A stretch of DNA of 27,146 nt from an uncultured Pseudobdellovibrionaceae bacterium (lineage in GTDB: Bacteria; Bdellovibrionota; Bdellovibrionia; Bdellovibrionales; JAMPXM01): positions 1-27,146 of the forward strand of contig CAKQVW010000006.1 of NCBI GenBank assembly GCA_934277865.1, read 5' to 3'. A program made the translations under genes and the position numbers. Position 1 is the stretch's first letter; every line of letters begins with the position of its first letter. Positions 15,259-23,492 of this stretch are shown one piece after another. The notes under the pieces were generated by a model, which was not told the origin of the DNA, did no database searches, and worked only from the letters and a program-made list of their open reading frames with translations.

Positions 15259-15301
15259 TTTGGAACACTTGGACAGCCCAGCTGGAACATAGTGTTTCAA
15301 A
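15259..15301 (-). promoter_or_regulatory. Candidate operator region upstream of the TIGR02147 gene
   Basis: TTTGGAACACT (15259-15269) and AGTGTTTCAAA (15291-15301) form an 11-bp inverted repeat with one mismatch. Between them lie TTGGACA (15269-15275) and a second exact TGGAACA (15283-15289), 22 bp from the first, which is two helix turns. The cluster lies 53-95 bases before the regulator's ATG. Autoregulation is an inference. Confidence 0.4.
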
Positions 15302-15328
15302 AAAGAATCAGCGCACAAGTGGCTGATT
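15299..15328 (-). terminator. Intrinsic terminator of the helicase gene
   Basis: On the minus strand AATCAGC and GCTGATT (15328-15322 with 15312-15306) form a 7-bp stem with a short loop, followed by CTTTTTTG. The stem starts at the helicase TAA stop. The T-run partly overlaps the inverted repeat before the regulator gene. Confidence 0.82.
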
Positions 15329-16563
15329 TAGCTAAGGAAAGTCATGACGTCGGCATCGACGCGTATGGAAGAACTTTCCCATCTTGCGATCCGAAGTTCC
15401 GAGCCCGACGTCAAACGCGATAGAGCGACATAGGCCTGGCCAGGTTCCCACAGGCGAGAAAGATCAACGGCCAGCCGATCCATGGTCGCACCTTGCGCTT
15501 TGTGAATCGTCGAGGCCCACGCCAGATTCACCGGAAAGTTTGTCAGCGTCGCGATCGGTTCACCTTCTCCATCCAACATGGAGAAGGTTCCTTTCTCGAT
15601 ATCCACCCAGCGTCCGTTTAAGAGTTCGATGGAAAGTTTGTTAGTTTGAATGCGTCGAACATGCCCGGTGCTGCCATTCACCCATCGGCCCAGCGGATCG
15701 TTTTGTCGAAGCATGACGAGAGCGTCGACTTTGAGTTTCAAGACATCCGGAATTGGCGCCTGTTTGCGAAGCGACTCAATGGCTTTTGCATTACCCGAGG
15801 CAAGTGTTGGAACCAGCACCACCTCACCCTCGAGATCATTGAGTCTTTGTTCGTTAAAACGCTCGGTCTGATCGCGCCGTGGGAAGAGCCTGGTGCCTTC
15901 AAATTCCACTTCGACGGGGCCCGTCCGTGCATCCAGGTAGTCCTTCACTTCGCTGTCCACGACTCCGCGACGAATTTTGCCTAGGATCGACATGTATTCG
16001 GGATCTTGGCAACGAACCTGAGTTTCGAGAAGCTGTCGATCGAAGGACGACCACTTCCAAACGGGATTCATAAATGCCCAGCCGCCGCCACGATTGGGAT
16101 CGCGCTCGACCGGAGGCAATTGGGCAAAGTCGCCTACTGTGATGATCTGCATCCCACCCCAAGGAAGGTCACTTTCTCGAATCCGGCGCGCAAGCACTTC
16201 GGCAACATGAAGCACGGGACCTGCGAGCATCGACACCTCGTCGATGATCAGACCTTTCACCTGTCGCAGACGACGCACAACCTGACGATTGCGCGAAGCC
16301 CGCTCAATCGTTGCCCCCGGGCCACCTTCGAGAATTCCTAAACCAAAAAAAGAATGAAACGTGCGCCCGCCGACAAGAACGGCCGCGGCTCCGGTCGACG
16401 CGAGAATCGGAAACTCTCGATGATCCACTCCCTTTTGGAACTGACGGATCAGGAAGGACTTCCCCACACCGGCGCCGCCAGTCAGGAACACGTTTGGACG
16501 AGCTTTATCCGTCAATGCGGAGAGCGCGCGAGTTTGGCAGGAGGTGAGGCTTTGCAGAGACAT
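15328..16563 (-). CDS. PIF1-like superfamily 1 DNA helicase
   Basis: The 411-residue ATPase shows superfamily 1 helicase motifs in order: Walker A GGAGVGKS (29-36), ASTGAAA (55-61), Walker B DEVSML (108-113), GDFAQLPP (144-151), and near the C-terminus STIHKAQGATMD and AYVALSRLTSG. The set and the TFHSFFGLG segment match the PIF1/RecD2-like group of 5'-3' helicases. It is short, with no extra nuclease or zinc domain visible. Family members unwind forks, R-loops or G-quadruplexes; the role here is unknown. The ATG at 16563 is preferred over a TTG three codons upstream. The start overlaps the divergent thioredoxin gene's ATG, and a good terminator follows the stop. Confidence 0.87.
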   Translation of the reverse strand: MSLQSLTSCQTRALSALTDKARPNVFLTGGAGVGKSFLIRQFQKGVDHREFPILASTGAAAVLVGGRTFHSFFGLGILEGGPGATIERASRNRQVVRRLRQVKGLIIDEVSMLAGPVLHVAEVLARRIRESDLPWGGMQIITVGDFAQLPPVERDPNRGGGWAFMNPVWKWSSFDRQLLETQVRCQDPEYMSILGKIRRGVVDSEVKDYLDARTGPVEVEFEGTRLFPRRDQTERFNEQRLNDLEGEVVLVPTLASGNAKAIESLRKQAPIPDVLKLKVDALVMLRQNDPLGRWVNGSTGHVRRIQTNKLSIELLNGRWVDIEKGTFSMLDGEGEPIATLTNFPVNLAWASTIHKAQGATMDRLAVDLSRLWEPGQAYVALSRLTSGSELRIARWESSSIRVDADVMTFLS

Positions 16564-17275
16564 GAGTGACAACTTACCTACGACCGACTACCCTGGTAAA
16601 ATGGATTCAGACAAAAGTGGTTCGCCCCCTGACTCAATGTCCAACCGCAGTCTGATCGCGATTTTGCTTGGAGGCATCGCGGTCTTAAGCGCGGTGTTCT
16701 ATTTGATAGGTCCCGACAGGATTTCAGACTTGGCGTCTCGCAGCTCGGTCGTGGGCGATAAAACGGCGGCCCGTACAAACAAAGTTGAAATTGCGTCGGC
16801 CGAAGAAATTGATACTTGGATCAAAAGCGAAATGCAGCAGCACTCTCGCCCACTAGCAATCGTCAATGTTTGGGCGACATGGTGTGAGCCCTGCCGCAAG
16901 GAAATGCCGGAAATCGCGAAGTTTCAAAAGACCCACCCCGGCGTTCCAGTTTTCCTGGCAAGTGCTGATAACGAGAGCGATCTGGCCGCTGTTGAACAGT
17001 TTCTGGCAGAGGCCGGCGTCGAGTTCCCATCGCGCCTGATCCAAGCGCCGCAAGATTCCTTCATCGAACTCTGGCAGACACGATCGTCAGCCGACCCCGA
17101 GCGCCGATGGTCGATGAGTCTGCCCGTCACGTTTTTTCTCAATAAAGAAGGAAATGTTGAGCGTTTCCTTGCGACAGAGACAAACTCAGTTGAACTCGCA
17201 GCGATCGCCTCAAGTCTCGGTGCGGACTTAAACAACGCCGAGCCACCGAAACCAAGCAAACCTGAAGACCTCTAA
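16562..17275 (+). CDS. TlpA-like membrane-anchored thioredoxin-family protein
   Basis: The 237-residue protein has a polar N-terminal tail, one membrane segment (about 30-49, LIAILLGGIAVLSAVFYLIG) and a thioredoxin fold outside the membrane. The active site is WATWCEPCRKEMPEI, with Cys108 and Cys111, and the cis-proline is Pro188 in SLPVTFF. This is the TlpA/ResA pattern, a reductant for periplasmic disulfides, for example in cytochrome maturation; no cytochrome gene lies nearby to say which. The ATG at 16562 is favoured because the N-terminus then precedes the membrane span at a normal distance. AGGAGG lies 17 bases upstream, which is far, and a GTG at 16544 or ATG at 16601 cannot be excluded. 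The promoter must lie inside the helicase gene. Confidence 0.87.
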   Translation: MSDNLPTTDYPGKMDSDKSGSPPDSMSNRSLIAILLGGIAVLSAVFYLIGPDRISDLASRSSVVGDKTAARTNKVEIASAEEIDTWIKSEMQQHSRPLAIVNVWATWCEPCRKEMPEIAKFQKTHPGVPVFLASADNESDLAAVEQFLAEAGVEFPSRLIQAPQDSFIELWQTRSSADPERRWSMSLPVTFFLNKEGNVERFLATETNSVELAAIASSLGADLNNAEPPKPSKPEDL

Positions 17276-17325
17276 CGCCGCGCAGATTGTGCGCTTAATA
17301 GAAAAGACATCTCCTAGGAATCCTT

Positions 17326-18726
17326 ATGACAACTCAAGCTACAAAAGTCTTCGTCAACCGCACCTTGAACATGCGTAAAATCAAATACATCGGACTCGAT
17401 ATGGACCACACACTCGTGCGGTATCACAGCCATGCATTTGAAGAACTCTCCCATCAAACGATGTGCAAGAAACTCGTCGAGCAGAAAAACTATCCTGCTT
17501 CCGTCTTAAATTTGAAGTTTGACATGAATCTCGCTGTCCGAGGCTTGGTGATCGACAAGAAAAAGGGGAACCTTCTCAAGGTCAGTCGTCACGGCGCGAT
17601 TCGCGCCAGCTATCACGGCACCAAGCCGATCGATTTCCCACAGCAGCAAAAGCTTTATAAATCGACCTACATCGATCTCTCCGATGCTCAGCTCTACACG
17701 GCCATCGACACGGCTTTTTCGCTTTCTGTTGCGACCTTGTTCGCGCAGATCGTCGACATTCGAGACACTGAAGCGCGAGACACTTTGCCGGACTACGAGA
17801 CCATCGCGTTGGACGTCATTGAAATGCTCGATCTGTCTCACCGTGACGGTTCACTTAAAAACGAAGTCGCACGCAACCTCGACAAATACATCATCAAAGA
17901 CCCGGTGCTTGTCGCAGAGATCGAGCGCTACAAGAAGCACGACAAGAAGTTCTTTATCGTCACCAACTCGGACTTTGGTTATTCGAAACTGCTTTTGGAC
18001 TACGCGATCAATCCGTTCTTAAAAGATCACAAAGACTGGACAGAAGTTTTTGAGTATGTCGTGACCCTGGCTCAAAAGCCGCGATTCTTCTGGGATAATT
18101 TGCGCTTCCTAAAGGTCGATCCCAAGACTGGCGTGATGACCAACTATGACGAAGCGCTGAAGCCGGGAATCTACCAAGGTGGTGGCGCGGCGAAGTTCGC
18201 AAAGGACCTCGGCGTCGAGGGCGACGACATTCTCTACATCGGCGACCATATCTACGGCGACATCCTTCGCCTCAAAAAGGACTGCAACTGGAGAACGGCT
18301 CTCGTCGTCGAGGAACTCGACAGCGAGCTTGAAAACTACGTCAAGGCGCAGCCGCACTCGGCGGAGATTCGCACGCTCATGAGCCGCAAAGAACCATTGG
18401 AGCATGAACTTGTGGAACTCATCACAAAGCGAATTGAAGCGAGTGATGAATCCGAAGAACCCAAGATTCAAGAGTTGCAGACGAAAATTTCTGAAATCGA
18501 CAAGACCATCTCTTCGTTGATCAAGAAGCAACAAAGCATGTTCAACCAGCATTGGGGCGAAATCATGCGTGCAGGAAACGAAGAGAGCTACTTTGCGACT
18601 CAAGTCGATCGCTACGCCTGCGTCTACATGCCGAAGCTAAGCGATCTCTTGGCGTTCTCTCCTCGCACGTATTTCCGCGCAGAAAGACGGCCGCTGGCAC
18701 ACGAACTGGCGCTTGGCCTCAGTTAA
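17326..18726 (+). CDS. HAD-superfamily 5'-nucleotidase (cytosolic IMP/GMP type)
   Basis: This 466-residue cytoplasmic enzyme belongs to the HAD-IG 5'-nucleotidase family, related to eukaryotic cytosolic purine nucleotidase II. Motif I is GLDMDHTL, with the nucleophile Asp25 and Asp27. Motif II is VTNS (212-215). Motif III/IV is YIGDHIYGDILRLKK, with Asp307 and Asp312. A long cap lies between motifs I and II, and residues about 375-415 form a charged coiled coil (IQELQTKISEID). By family it would remove phosphate from purine nucleotides. AGGAAT five bases before the ATG supports the start. Its last 8 bases overlap the convergent gene at 18719. Confidence 0.88.
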   Translation: MTTQATKVFVNRTLNMRKIKYIGLDMDHTLVRYHSHAFEELSHQTMCKKLVEQKNYPASVLNLKFDMNLAVRGLVIDKKKGNLLKVSRHGAIRASYHGTKPIDFPQQQKLYKSTYIDLSDAQLYTAIDTAFSLSVATLFAQIVDIRDTEARDTLPDYETIALDVIEMLDLSHRDGSLKNEVARNLDKYIIKDPVLVAEIERYKKHDKKFFIVTNSDFGYSKLLLDYAINPFLKDHKDWTEVFEYVVTLAQKPRFFWDNLRFLKVDPKTGVMTNYDEALKPGIYQGGGAAKFAKDLGVEGDDILYIGDHIYGDILRLKKDCNWRTALVVEELDSELENYVKAQPHSAEIRTLMSRKEPLEHELVELITKRIEASDESEEPKIQELQTKISEIDKTISSLIKKQQSMFNQHWGEIMRAGNEESYFATQVDRYACVYMPKLSDLLAFSPRTYFRAERRPLAHELALGLS

Positions 18727-19528
18727 CTTTCGTCGGTGTTCGCACCAGAAGCAGAAGGTCCTTGGGGCGTGGTGACTGCATGATCGCGACGTAGCGCGAG
18801 CGTGCGTCGGGCTCGGAGTCCAAGACACGCTTTCGGTAAAACGGACGGCCCGCCATTAAAATGGCGCAACCCAAAGCAGCGGTGCCCGAACCATCTCGCT
18901 CGGATCCCATACAAATGGGATCGATCTCCGACTCTTGCGCGGCTTCCAGCGCCAGAGGTCCGACGGTGATCGAGAAGAGCCCCGCAGCGGTGCCCTCTTT
19001 GTGTCCTGGGATATTGATCAGACCCTCTAAACGATTGATGGGATTTCCTTCCAGCAAATGGCTGGAGTACAGACTTGGCACGACGACCAGAATGCGCTGT
19101 TTCGTCGCCAGGGCCTCTGAAACTGCATCACCCAAAGCGGACAGCGTTTGCGTGTTCGTTTCAATCTCCACAACCGGAATACCTTGCGACTGGCTGACGA
19201 CCGCCGCTTTAAAATGATCTGGCAGCTTCGTCTCAACAAAGATTTTCACCGGCGGTCGTTGGTTTTCGAAAGACGCCTGAACAAAACCCTTTGCCACATC
19301 GGCCGACCAATCGCGATTGGTCGGTAAACCCAGAATCACCACATGCTCGGACGCCAGCTGGGCGTAGAAGCGCTTCATCGCGACTGCACCAATCTGTTCA
19401 GGTTTTTCGAAAAACGATGGCTTCATGATGCGGGCTGGAGCTGGTCGATAGCCATACTTGATCGTCAGCGCGACTCCGAGAGTGATCACGATCATGCCAA
19501 ATGCGATTCCGTATTTTGTGTACTTCAT
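18719..19528 (-). CDS. Membrane-anchored protein of unknown function
   Basis: From the ATG at 19528 the protein has 269 residues with one N-terminal membrane helix (YGIAFGMIVITLGVALTI), so it is anchored with its bulk outside the cytoplasm. The rest alternates short hydrophobic strands and helices (HVVILGLP, VKIFVETKL, IPVVEIETN, RILVVVPSLY), like a Rossmann-type or periplasmic-binding fold. Glycine-rich DGSGTAALGCAILMAGRPF lies near the end. I do not recognise the family. Starts at ATG 19537 or TTG 19639 are possible and only lengthen the cytoplasmic tail; none has a clear ribosome binding site. It is convergent with the 5'-nucleotidase and divergent from the pantothenate operon. Confidence 0.7.
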   Translation of the reverse strand: MKYTKYGIAFGMIVITLGVALTIKYGYRPAPARIMKPSFFEKPEQIGAVAMKRFYAQLASEHVVILGLPTNRDWSADVAKGFVQASFENQRPPVKIFVETKLPDHFKAAVVSQSQGIPVVEIETNTQTLSALGDAVSEALATKQRILVVVPSLYSSHLLEGNPINRLEGLINIPGHKEGTAAGLFSITVGPLALEAAQESEIDPICMGSERDGSGTAALGCAILMAGRPFYRKRVLDSEPDARSRYVAIMQSPRPKDLLLLVRTPTKVN

Positions 19529-19656
19529 GCCATCCATACGCACGAGATACGGGGCCAAGCGCCTGGCGTCAATCTCTCGCTTTTGATTGAAGGAATTCTG
19601 CCCCAGGTCTAAGACAGGTTGAAAGCGGACTTGATCCAAAGGACAGGTACCAAGCT

Positions 19657-20511
19657 ATGACAAATATCTCATATCGAGGCCCGTCTCGGGTCTTAATTGT
19701 AGGAAATGGCCGAGTTGCTCGAGCCTTCCTCGATCAACTCAATCGGACCCGACGCGCTCACACAGACGCCGGTCCCTCCTCTCCGCCATTTGTTCATTGG
19801 CACCGCGGACAAACCGCTTCACTTCACGAGCTTTGCCTGAAGGAGTCTCCGACACATGTATGGCTTGCGGTCTCAGACGATTCGATTGCCGAGTTTGTCC
19901 AAAACAATATCGAATGCCTTATCGGTCGCACGGTCACACACTTCTGCGGAGGCAAGCCGAGTTTCCGCGTCAGCCATGGACACAAATTGTTGCAGGTCCA
20001 TGTCGCCCATCCACTGACGACTTTTGGCGATGTGACTCACGCTCAGTGGCGAGACGACTTTGACCGTATTCCTTTTGTTCTCGAAAAACCGATCGACGAG
20101 TCGACTCCTCCACCCAAGCTCGACGAACTTTTGCCCGGCTTTACAAATCCCGTGTTCTATCTTGCTGCAAAAGACCGGGCCTATTACCACGCGCTCTGCG
20201 CCCTCGCCGGTGGACTTACGGTGCAGCTCTGGGAGGCCCTGGCGACACGCTTCCAGTCTGAGCTTGGAGTGCCAAGCTCGGCCCTGCATCACTTCCTGCA
20301 TCAGATCAGTCGCAACTTGAGCCGGCATCTTGAGAACCGTAAGTCCGTCCTCACGGGCCCGGTCGCTCGCGGCGACCATCAATCGGTCGTACTTCACAAG
20401 TCCGCCTTGGATCAACGGCATGAAGTTTTGCTGGCTCGGCTTTATCAAGATTTCGAAACATTACATCGCTGCGAACACGAACGCTCTCTCCTAGAGAAGC
20501 GGGGAAACTAG
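19657..20511 (+). CDS. Rossmann/DUF2520 oxidoreductase, probable PanG-type ketopantoate reductase
   Basis: The 284-residue protein begins with a dinucleotide-binding motif (VLIVGNGRVARAFL, 12-25). HPLTTFG (118-124) follows, and the C-terminal helical domain carries LTGPVARGD (232-240), the hallmark of DUF2520. The fold is that of ketopantoate and pyrroline-carboxylate reductases. From memory, a DUF2520-type enzyme named PanG acts as an alternative ketopantoate reductase in Francisella and some Firmicutes. Here the gene lies directly before panB and panC, exactly where the missing reductase step would be expected, and no panE is in the window. That role is therefore likely but inferred. AGGACAGG precedes the ATG. 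panB starts on the base after its stop. Confidence 0.78.
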   Translation: MTNISYRGPSRVLIVGNGRVARAFLDQLNRTRRAHTDAGPSSPPFVHWHRGQTASLHELCLKESPTHVWLAVSDDSIAEFVQNNIECLIGRTVTHFCGGKPSFRVSHGHKLLQVHVAHPLTTFGDVTHAQWRDDFDRIPFVLEKPIDESTPPPKLDELLPGFTNPVFYLAAKDRAYYHALCALAGGLTVQLWEALATRFQSELGVPSSALHHFLHQISRNLSRHLENRKSVLTGPVARGDHQSVVLHKSALDQRHEVLLARLYQDFETLHRCEHERSLLEKRGN

Positions 20512-21348
20512 ATGAAACAACGTGAATTCAACCTGCTCGATTTTTCTGAAATAAAACAGCAGCGCATGTCCACGACATCCGATCGAAAAATCTCGATGGT
20601 GACATGTTATGATTCGACTTTCGCCAAGCTTGTGTCGCAATCAAGCGTCGACTGCATTCTCGTCGGTGATTCCGTCGCGATGACGATGTACGGTCAAAAC
20701 GACACGCTGAAGGCCACACCCGGGCTGATCGCCCGACATGTGCAGGCCGTCCGCGCAGGTGCGCCAAAGGCCTTCATCGTGGCCGATCTCCCGTTCCTGG
20801 CTCACCGAGGCAGCGTCGATGAAACCTTGAAGGCCGTGAAACTTGTCATGCGGGCCGGAGCCAATGCCGTAAAAATCGAGGGCGTAGATGGATCGGAAGA
20901 CGTCCTTCATCTTTTGGTTGAAAGTGGCGTACCGGTGATGGGACACCTCGGCCTCACCCCACAATCCGTTAATGTCTTCGGCGGATTCCGCGTGCAGGGG
21001 CGTTCGGAGTCGGCCGCCACTCGTATCCTTGATCAAGCCAAACGCCTCGAGAAATGCGGCGTTTTTGCGATCGTGCTGGAATGTGTTCCCACCAAGCTTG
21101 CCGCGGACATCACGGAAGCCGTGAAGGTTCCGACAATTGGCATAGGCGCAGGGGCCGCTTGTGATGGTCAAGTTCTGGTGCTGCAGGATCTTCTGGGACT
21201 CAACACAGATTTCCAGCCAAAGTTTGCTCGTCAGTTCGCCAAATTGAAAGACGATGTGGTCGATGCGCTCAATCGTTACCATCAAGAATCCCAAGACGGA
21301 ACGTTTCCCAGCGCAGCCGAATCCTACACCTCACAACCGAAAGGCTGA
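20512..21348 (+). CDS. panB: 3-methyl-2-oxobutanoate hydroxymethyltransferase
   Basis: This enzyme adds a hydroxymethyl group from methylene-tetrahydrofolate to ketoisovalerate, giving ketopantoate, the first committed step to pantothenate. The 278-residue TIM barrel shows the metal and substrate residues Asp53 (LVGDS), Asp92 (VADLPF) and Glu123 (VKIEG). The catalytic Glu190 is in VLECVP, and MGHLGLTPQSVN, IGIGAG and GQVLVLQDLLG are also present. The ATG follows the upstream stop directly, with GGGGAAA as ribosome binding site, so translation is probably coupled. It feeds its product to the reductase just upstream. Confidence 0.97.
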   Translation: MKQREFNLLDFSEIKQQRMSTTSDRKISMVTCYDSTFAKLVSQSSVDCILVGDSVAMTMYGQNDTLKATPGLIARHVQAVRAGAPKAFIVADLPFLAHRGSVDETLKAVKLVMRAGANAVKIEGVDGSEDVLHLLVESGVPVMGHLGLTPQSVNVFGGFRVQGRSESAATRILDQAKRLEKCGVFAIVLECVPTKLAADITEAVKVPTIGIGAGAACDGQVLVLQDLLGLNTDFQPKFARQFAKLKDDVVDALNRYHQESQDGTFPSAAESYTSQPKG

Positions 21349-21351
21349 TGC

Positions 21352-22182
21352 TTGTCTCGACCCGAAGTTTTTCAAAAGCTAAATGATTGGCAGCTTCACC
21401 GCCGAACTCTCGGCGCACGCGAGCCAAACAAAACCATCGGCTTCGTCCCGACGATGGGTGCGCTCCACAAGGGCCATCGCTCACTTCTTGAGCGCGCTCG
21501 AAGAGAGAACGACTACGTTGTGCTCTCGATCTTCGTTAACCCCACGCAGTTCAACAATCCAAACGACTTTGCCAAGTATCCAATCACATTAGATGCCGAT
21601 CTCAAAATGGCCGAAGAAGTCGGGGTCGACTTTGTGATTCTCCCCACACGTGAGGACATCTATCCGGATGAGTATCGCTACCGGGTTGTTGAAACGACCC
21701 TCTCGAAATCACTTTGCGGCGCCCACCGACCTGGGCATTTCGACGGCGTTTTGACGATCGTCATGAAGCTCTTTGGTCTCGTAAAGCCTCAGCGGGCTTA
21801 CTTCGGACAAAAGGACTACCAACAGCTTGAGCTGATTCGCGGCATGACCGAGAGCTTCTACATGGATCTTGAAATAGTGCCGTGCCCAACTCTTCGTGAA
21901 AGCGACGGTCTTGCGATGAGCTCACGCAACCTTCGTCTCACGTCCGATCAACGCCAGACCGCGCCCCAGATCGCGCGCTTATTAAAGCGCTCGCTTTTAG
22001 AGGGCCTTCCAACAGACTGGGTCAAAACGCAGTTGAGCCAATTTGGATTTCTCGTGGATTACGTGGAAGACGTTTCGGTTGGACAGCCTGCCAGCTCTCG
22101 ACGGTTTGTTGCCGCAAGCCTTGGTGAAATTCGCCTGATCGACAATCTCTGCCTCTCCGAAGCAAAGGACCTGGAGGTCTAA
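21352..22182 (+). CDS. panC: Pantothenate synthetase (pantoate-beta-alanine ligase)
   Basis: The enzyme joins pantoate and beta-alanine using ATP. The 276-residue protein has the nucleotidyl-transferase signature PTMGALHKGH (33-42, His39 and His42), FVNPTQF (61-67), FGQKDYQQL and the late MSSRN motif. The start is a TTG at 21352, in the same frame as panB and three bases after its stop, with GAAAGG about seven bases before it. No in-frame ATG or GTG lies near. An ATG at 21348 overlaps the panB stop but opens only a 12-codon frame. beta-alanine must come from elsewhere, as panD is not in the window. Confidence 0.95.
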   Translation: MSRPEVFQKLNDWQLHRRTLGAREPNKTIGFVPTMGALHKGHRSLLERARRENDYVVLSIFVNPTQFNNPNDFAKYPITLDADLKMAEEVGVDFVILPTREDIYPDEYRYRVVETTLSKSLCGAHRPGHFDGVLTIVMKLFGLVKPQRAYFGQKDYQQLELIRGMTESFYMDLEIVPCPTLRESDGLAMSSRNLRLTSDQRQTAPQIARLLKRSLLEGLPTDWVKTQLSQFGFLVDYVEDVSVGQPASSRRFVAASLGEIRLIDNLCLSEAKDLEV

Positions 22183-23492
22183 TGGGTCAGCGTGTTCTGT
22201 TTTTGATGTCCGGTTCGATTGCCGCCTACAAAGCCTGTCACGTCATTTCTCGCCTCGCGCAACGTGGACACGAAGTTGAAATCGTCGCGAGCCCTTGGGC
22301 CTTGGAGTTTGTGGGTGAGGCCACTTTGGAAGGCCTCACTGGTCGCCCCGTCCATCAATCGATGTTTGGCTCTGCTGCACACATGTCTCACATCCACCTC
22401 ATTCGCTGGGCCGATCTTGTCATCGTGTGTCCGGCGACAGCTAACACAATCAACAAACTAGCAAACGGCATCGGCGACGACCTGATGACCACACTCTTTT
22501 TGGCTCATGATTTTGCAAAGCCTTGGATGATCGCGCCCGCGATGAACACAAAAATGTATCACCATCCGGTCACTCGCCAGTCGGTTCAACGACTCTCGCA
22601 GATGGGATGTCGCATTTTGGAAACAGCGTCGGGCGTGCTCGCCTGTGGTGAAATCGGCGACGGAAAACTTCTGGATCCGGAACTTCTTCTTGAAGCCATC
22701 GAAAGCGAACTGCAAAGTCTTGCGCCCCGCCCAGCACCAAAGACAGGACCAGATTCAGCGACGACTCTCGGTTTAAATCAAAGTCACCAAACTTCCTCGC
22801 CATCGCTGGTGGTCCCGAAGGTGCTGATCACAGCCGGTGGCACAGAAGAACCGATTGATCAAGTACGAGCCATCACGAACACCTCCACCGGCCAAACCGG
22901 ACGTGATCTCGCCGAAGTTTTTTCGGGCCTTGGTTACGACGTGACGCTGCTGAAAGCGCGTTCCGCAATGGGCCCCAAGGTCTCGCGGTCCGAACTTCAG
23001 GTTCAAGAATTTCGCACGTTCCACGATCTGAAAGCCAAACTCGAAAGCGAATTGCAAAGTCAGAGCTACGATGTCGTCATTCATGCGGCGGCGGTCAGCG
23101 ACTACCATGTCGAATCGGTCGACGGCGTCAAAGCCAGTTCCACTGGAAAATTTGACTCTAGCCACGACGGGGTCACGCTTCGACTAAAAAAGAATCCCAA
23201 ACTTCTCGACAGTCTTCGTCAGTGGTCCAAGAACCCCAACATAAAAACCGTGGCATTCAAGTTCACCGCCGGCGACGGCTCTGTCGAAGCAGAAAAGGAT
23301 CGTCTCTCGCGCATTGCGAAGATCGCAGAAAATGGCACGGCCGACTTCCTCGTCACCAATGACCTCGCCACATATCCCGAATGGGAGCTTCATCGCCTTC
23401 AAGATGGAAAAACGGCACTCTTGGAGTCCGGTCGTGACCGGCACCAGCTTGGATTTGCTATCGAAATGGCTCTGAATAGGAAGGTAAAATGA
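22182..23492 (+). CDS. coaBC: Bifunctional phosphopantothenoylcysteine decarboxylase/synthetase
   Basis: This protein makes 4'-phosphopantothenoylcysteine and decarboxylates it to 4'-phosphopantetheine. The FMN-dependent CoaC half (1-180) has GSIAAYK, the catalytic His70 in MSHIHL, PATANTINKLANG, the PAMN motif (119-122) and the Cys155 loop in GVLACGEIGDGKL. A Ser/Pro/Thr-rich linker leads to the CoaB half from about residue 212. The CoaB nucleotide loop reads ITAGGTEEPIDQVRAITN and departs from the usual ITAGPT...IDPVR at two positions; AAAVSDY and KKNPKLLD are normal. GGAGG precedes the ATG, which overlaps the panC stop as TAATG. Confidence 0.95.
   Translation: MGQRVLFLMSGSIAAYKACHVISRLAQRGHEVEIVASPWALEFVGEATLEGLTGRPVHQSMFGSAAHMSHIHLIRWADLVIVCPATANTINKLANGIGDDLMTTLFLAHDFAKPWMIAPAMNTKMYHHPVTRQSVQRLSQMGCRILETASGVLACGEIGDGKLLDPELLLEAIESELQSLAPRPAPKTGPDSATTLGLNQSHQTSSPSLVVPKVLITAGGTEEPIDQVRAITNTSTGQTGRDLAEVFSGLGYDVTLLKARSAMGPKVSRSELQVQEFRTFHDLKAKLESELQSQSYDVVIHAAAVSDYHVESVDGVKASSTGKFDSSHDGVTLRLKKNPKLLDSLRQWSKNPNIKTVAFKFTAGDGSVEAEKDRLSRIAKIAENGTADFLVTNDLATYPEWELHRLQDGKTALLESGRDRHQLGFAIEMALNRKVK

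Noticed and set aside
15207..15290. 28-codon N-terminal extension of the TIGR02147 protein
   Set aside because: It would place the repeat cluster and promoter within the coding region, and GGAG is well placed for the ATG at 15206.
17280..17297. GCGCA/TGCGC inverted repeat after the TlpA-like gene
   Set aside because: It is only 5 bp with no T-tract and is too weak to call a terminator.
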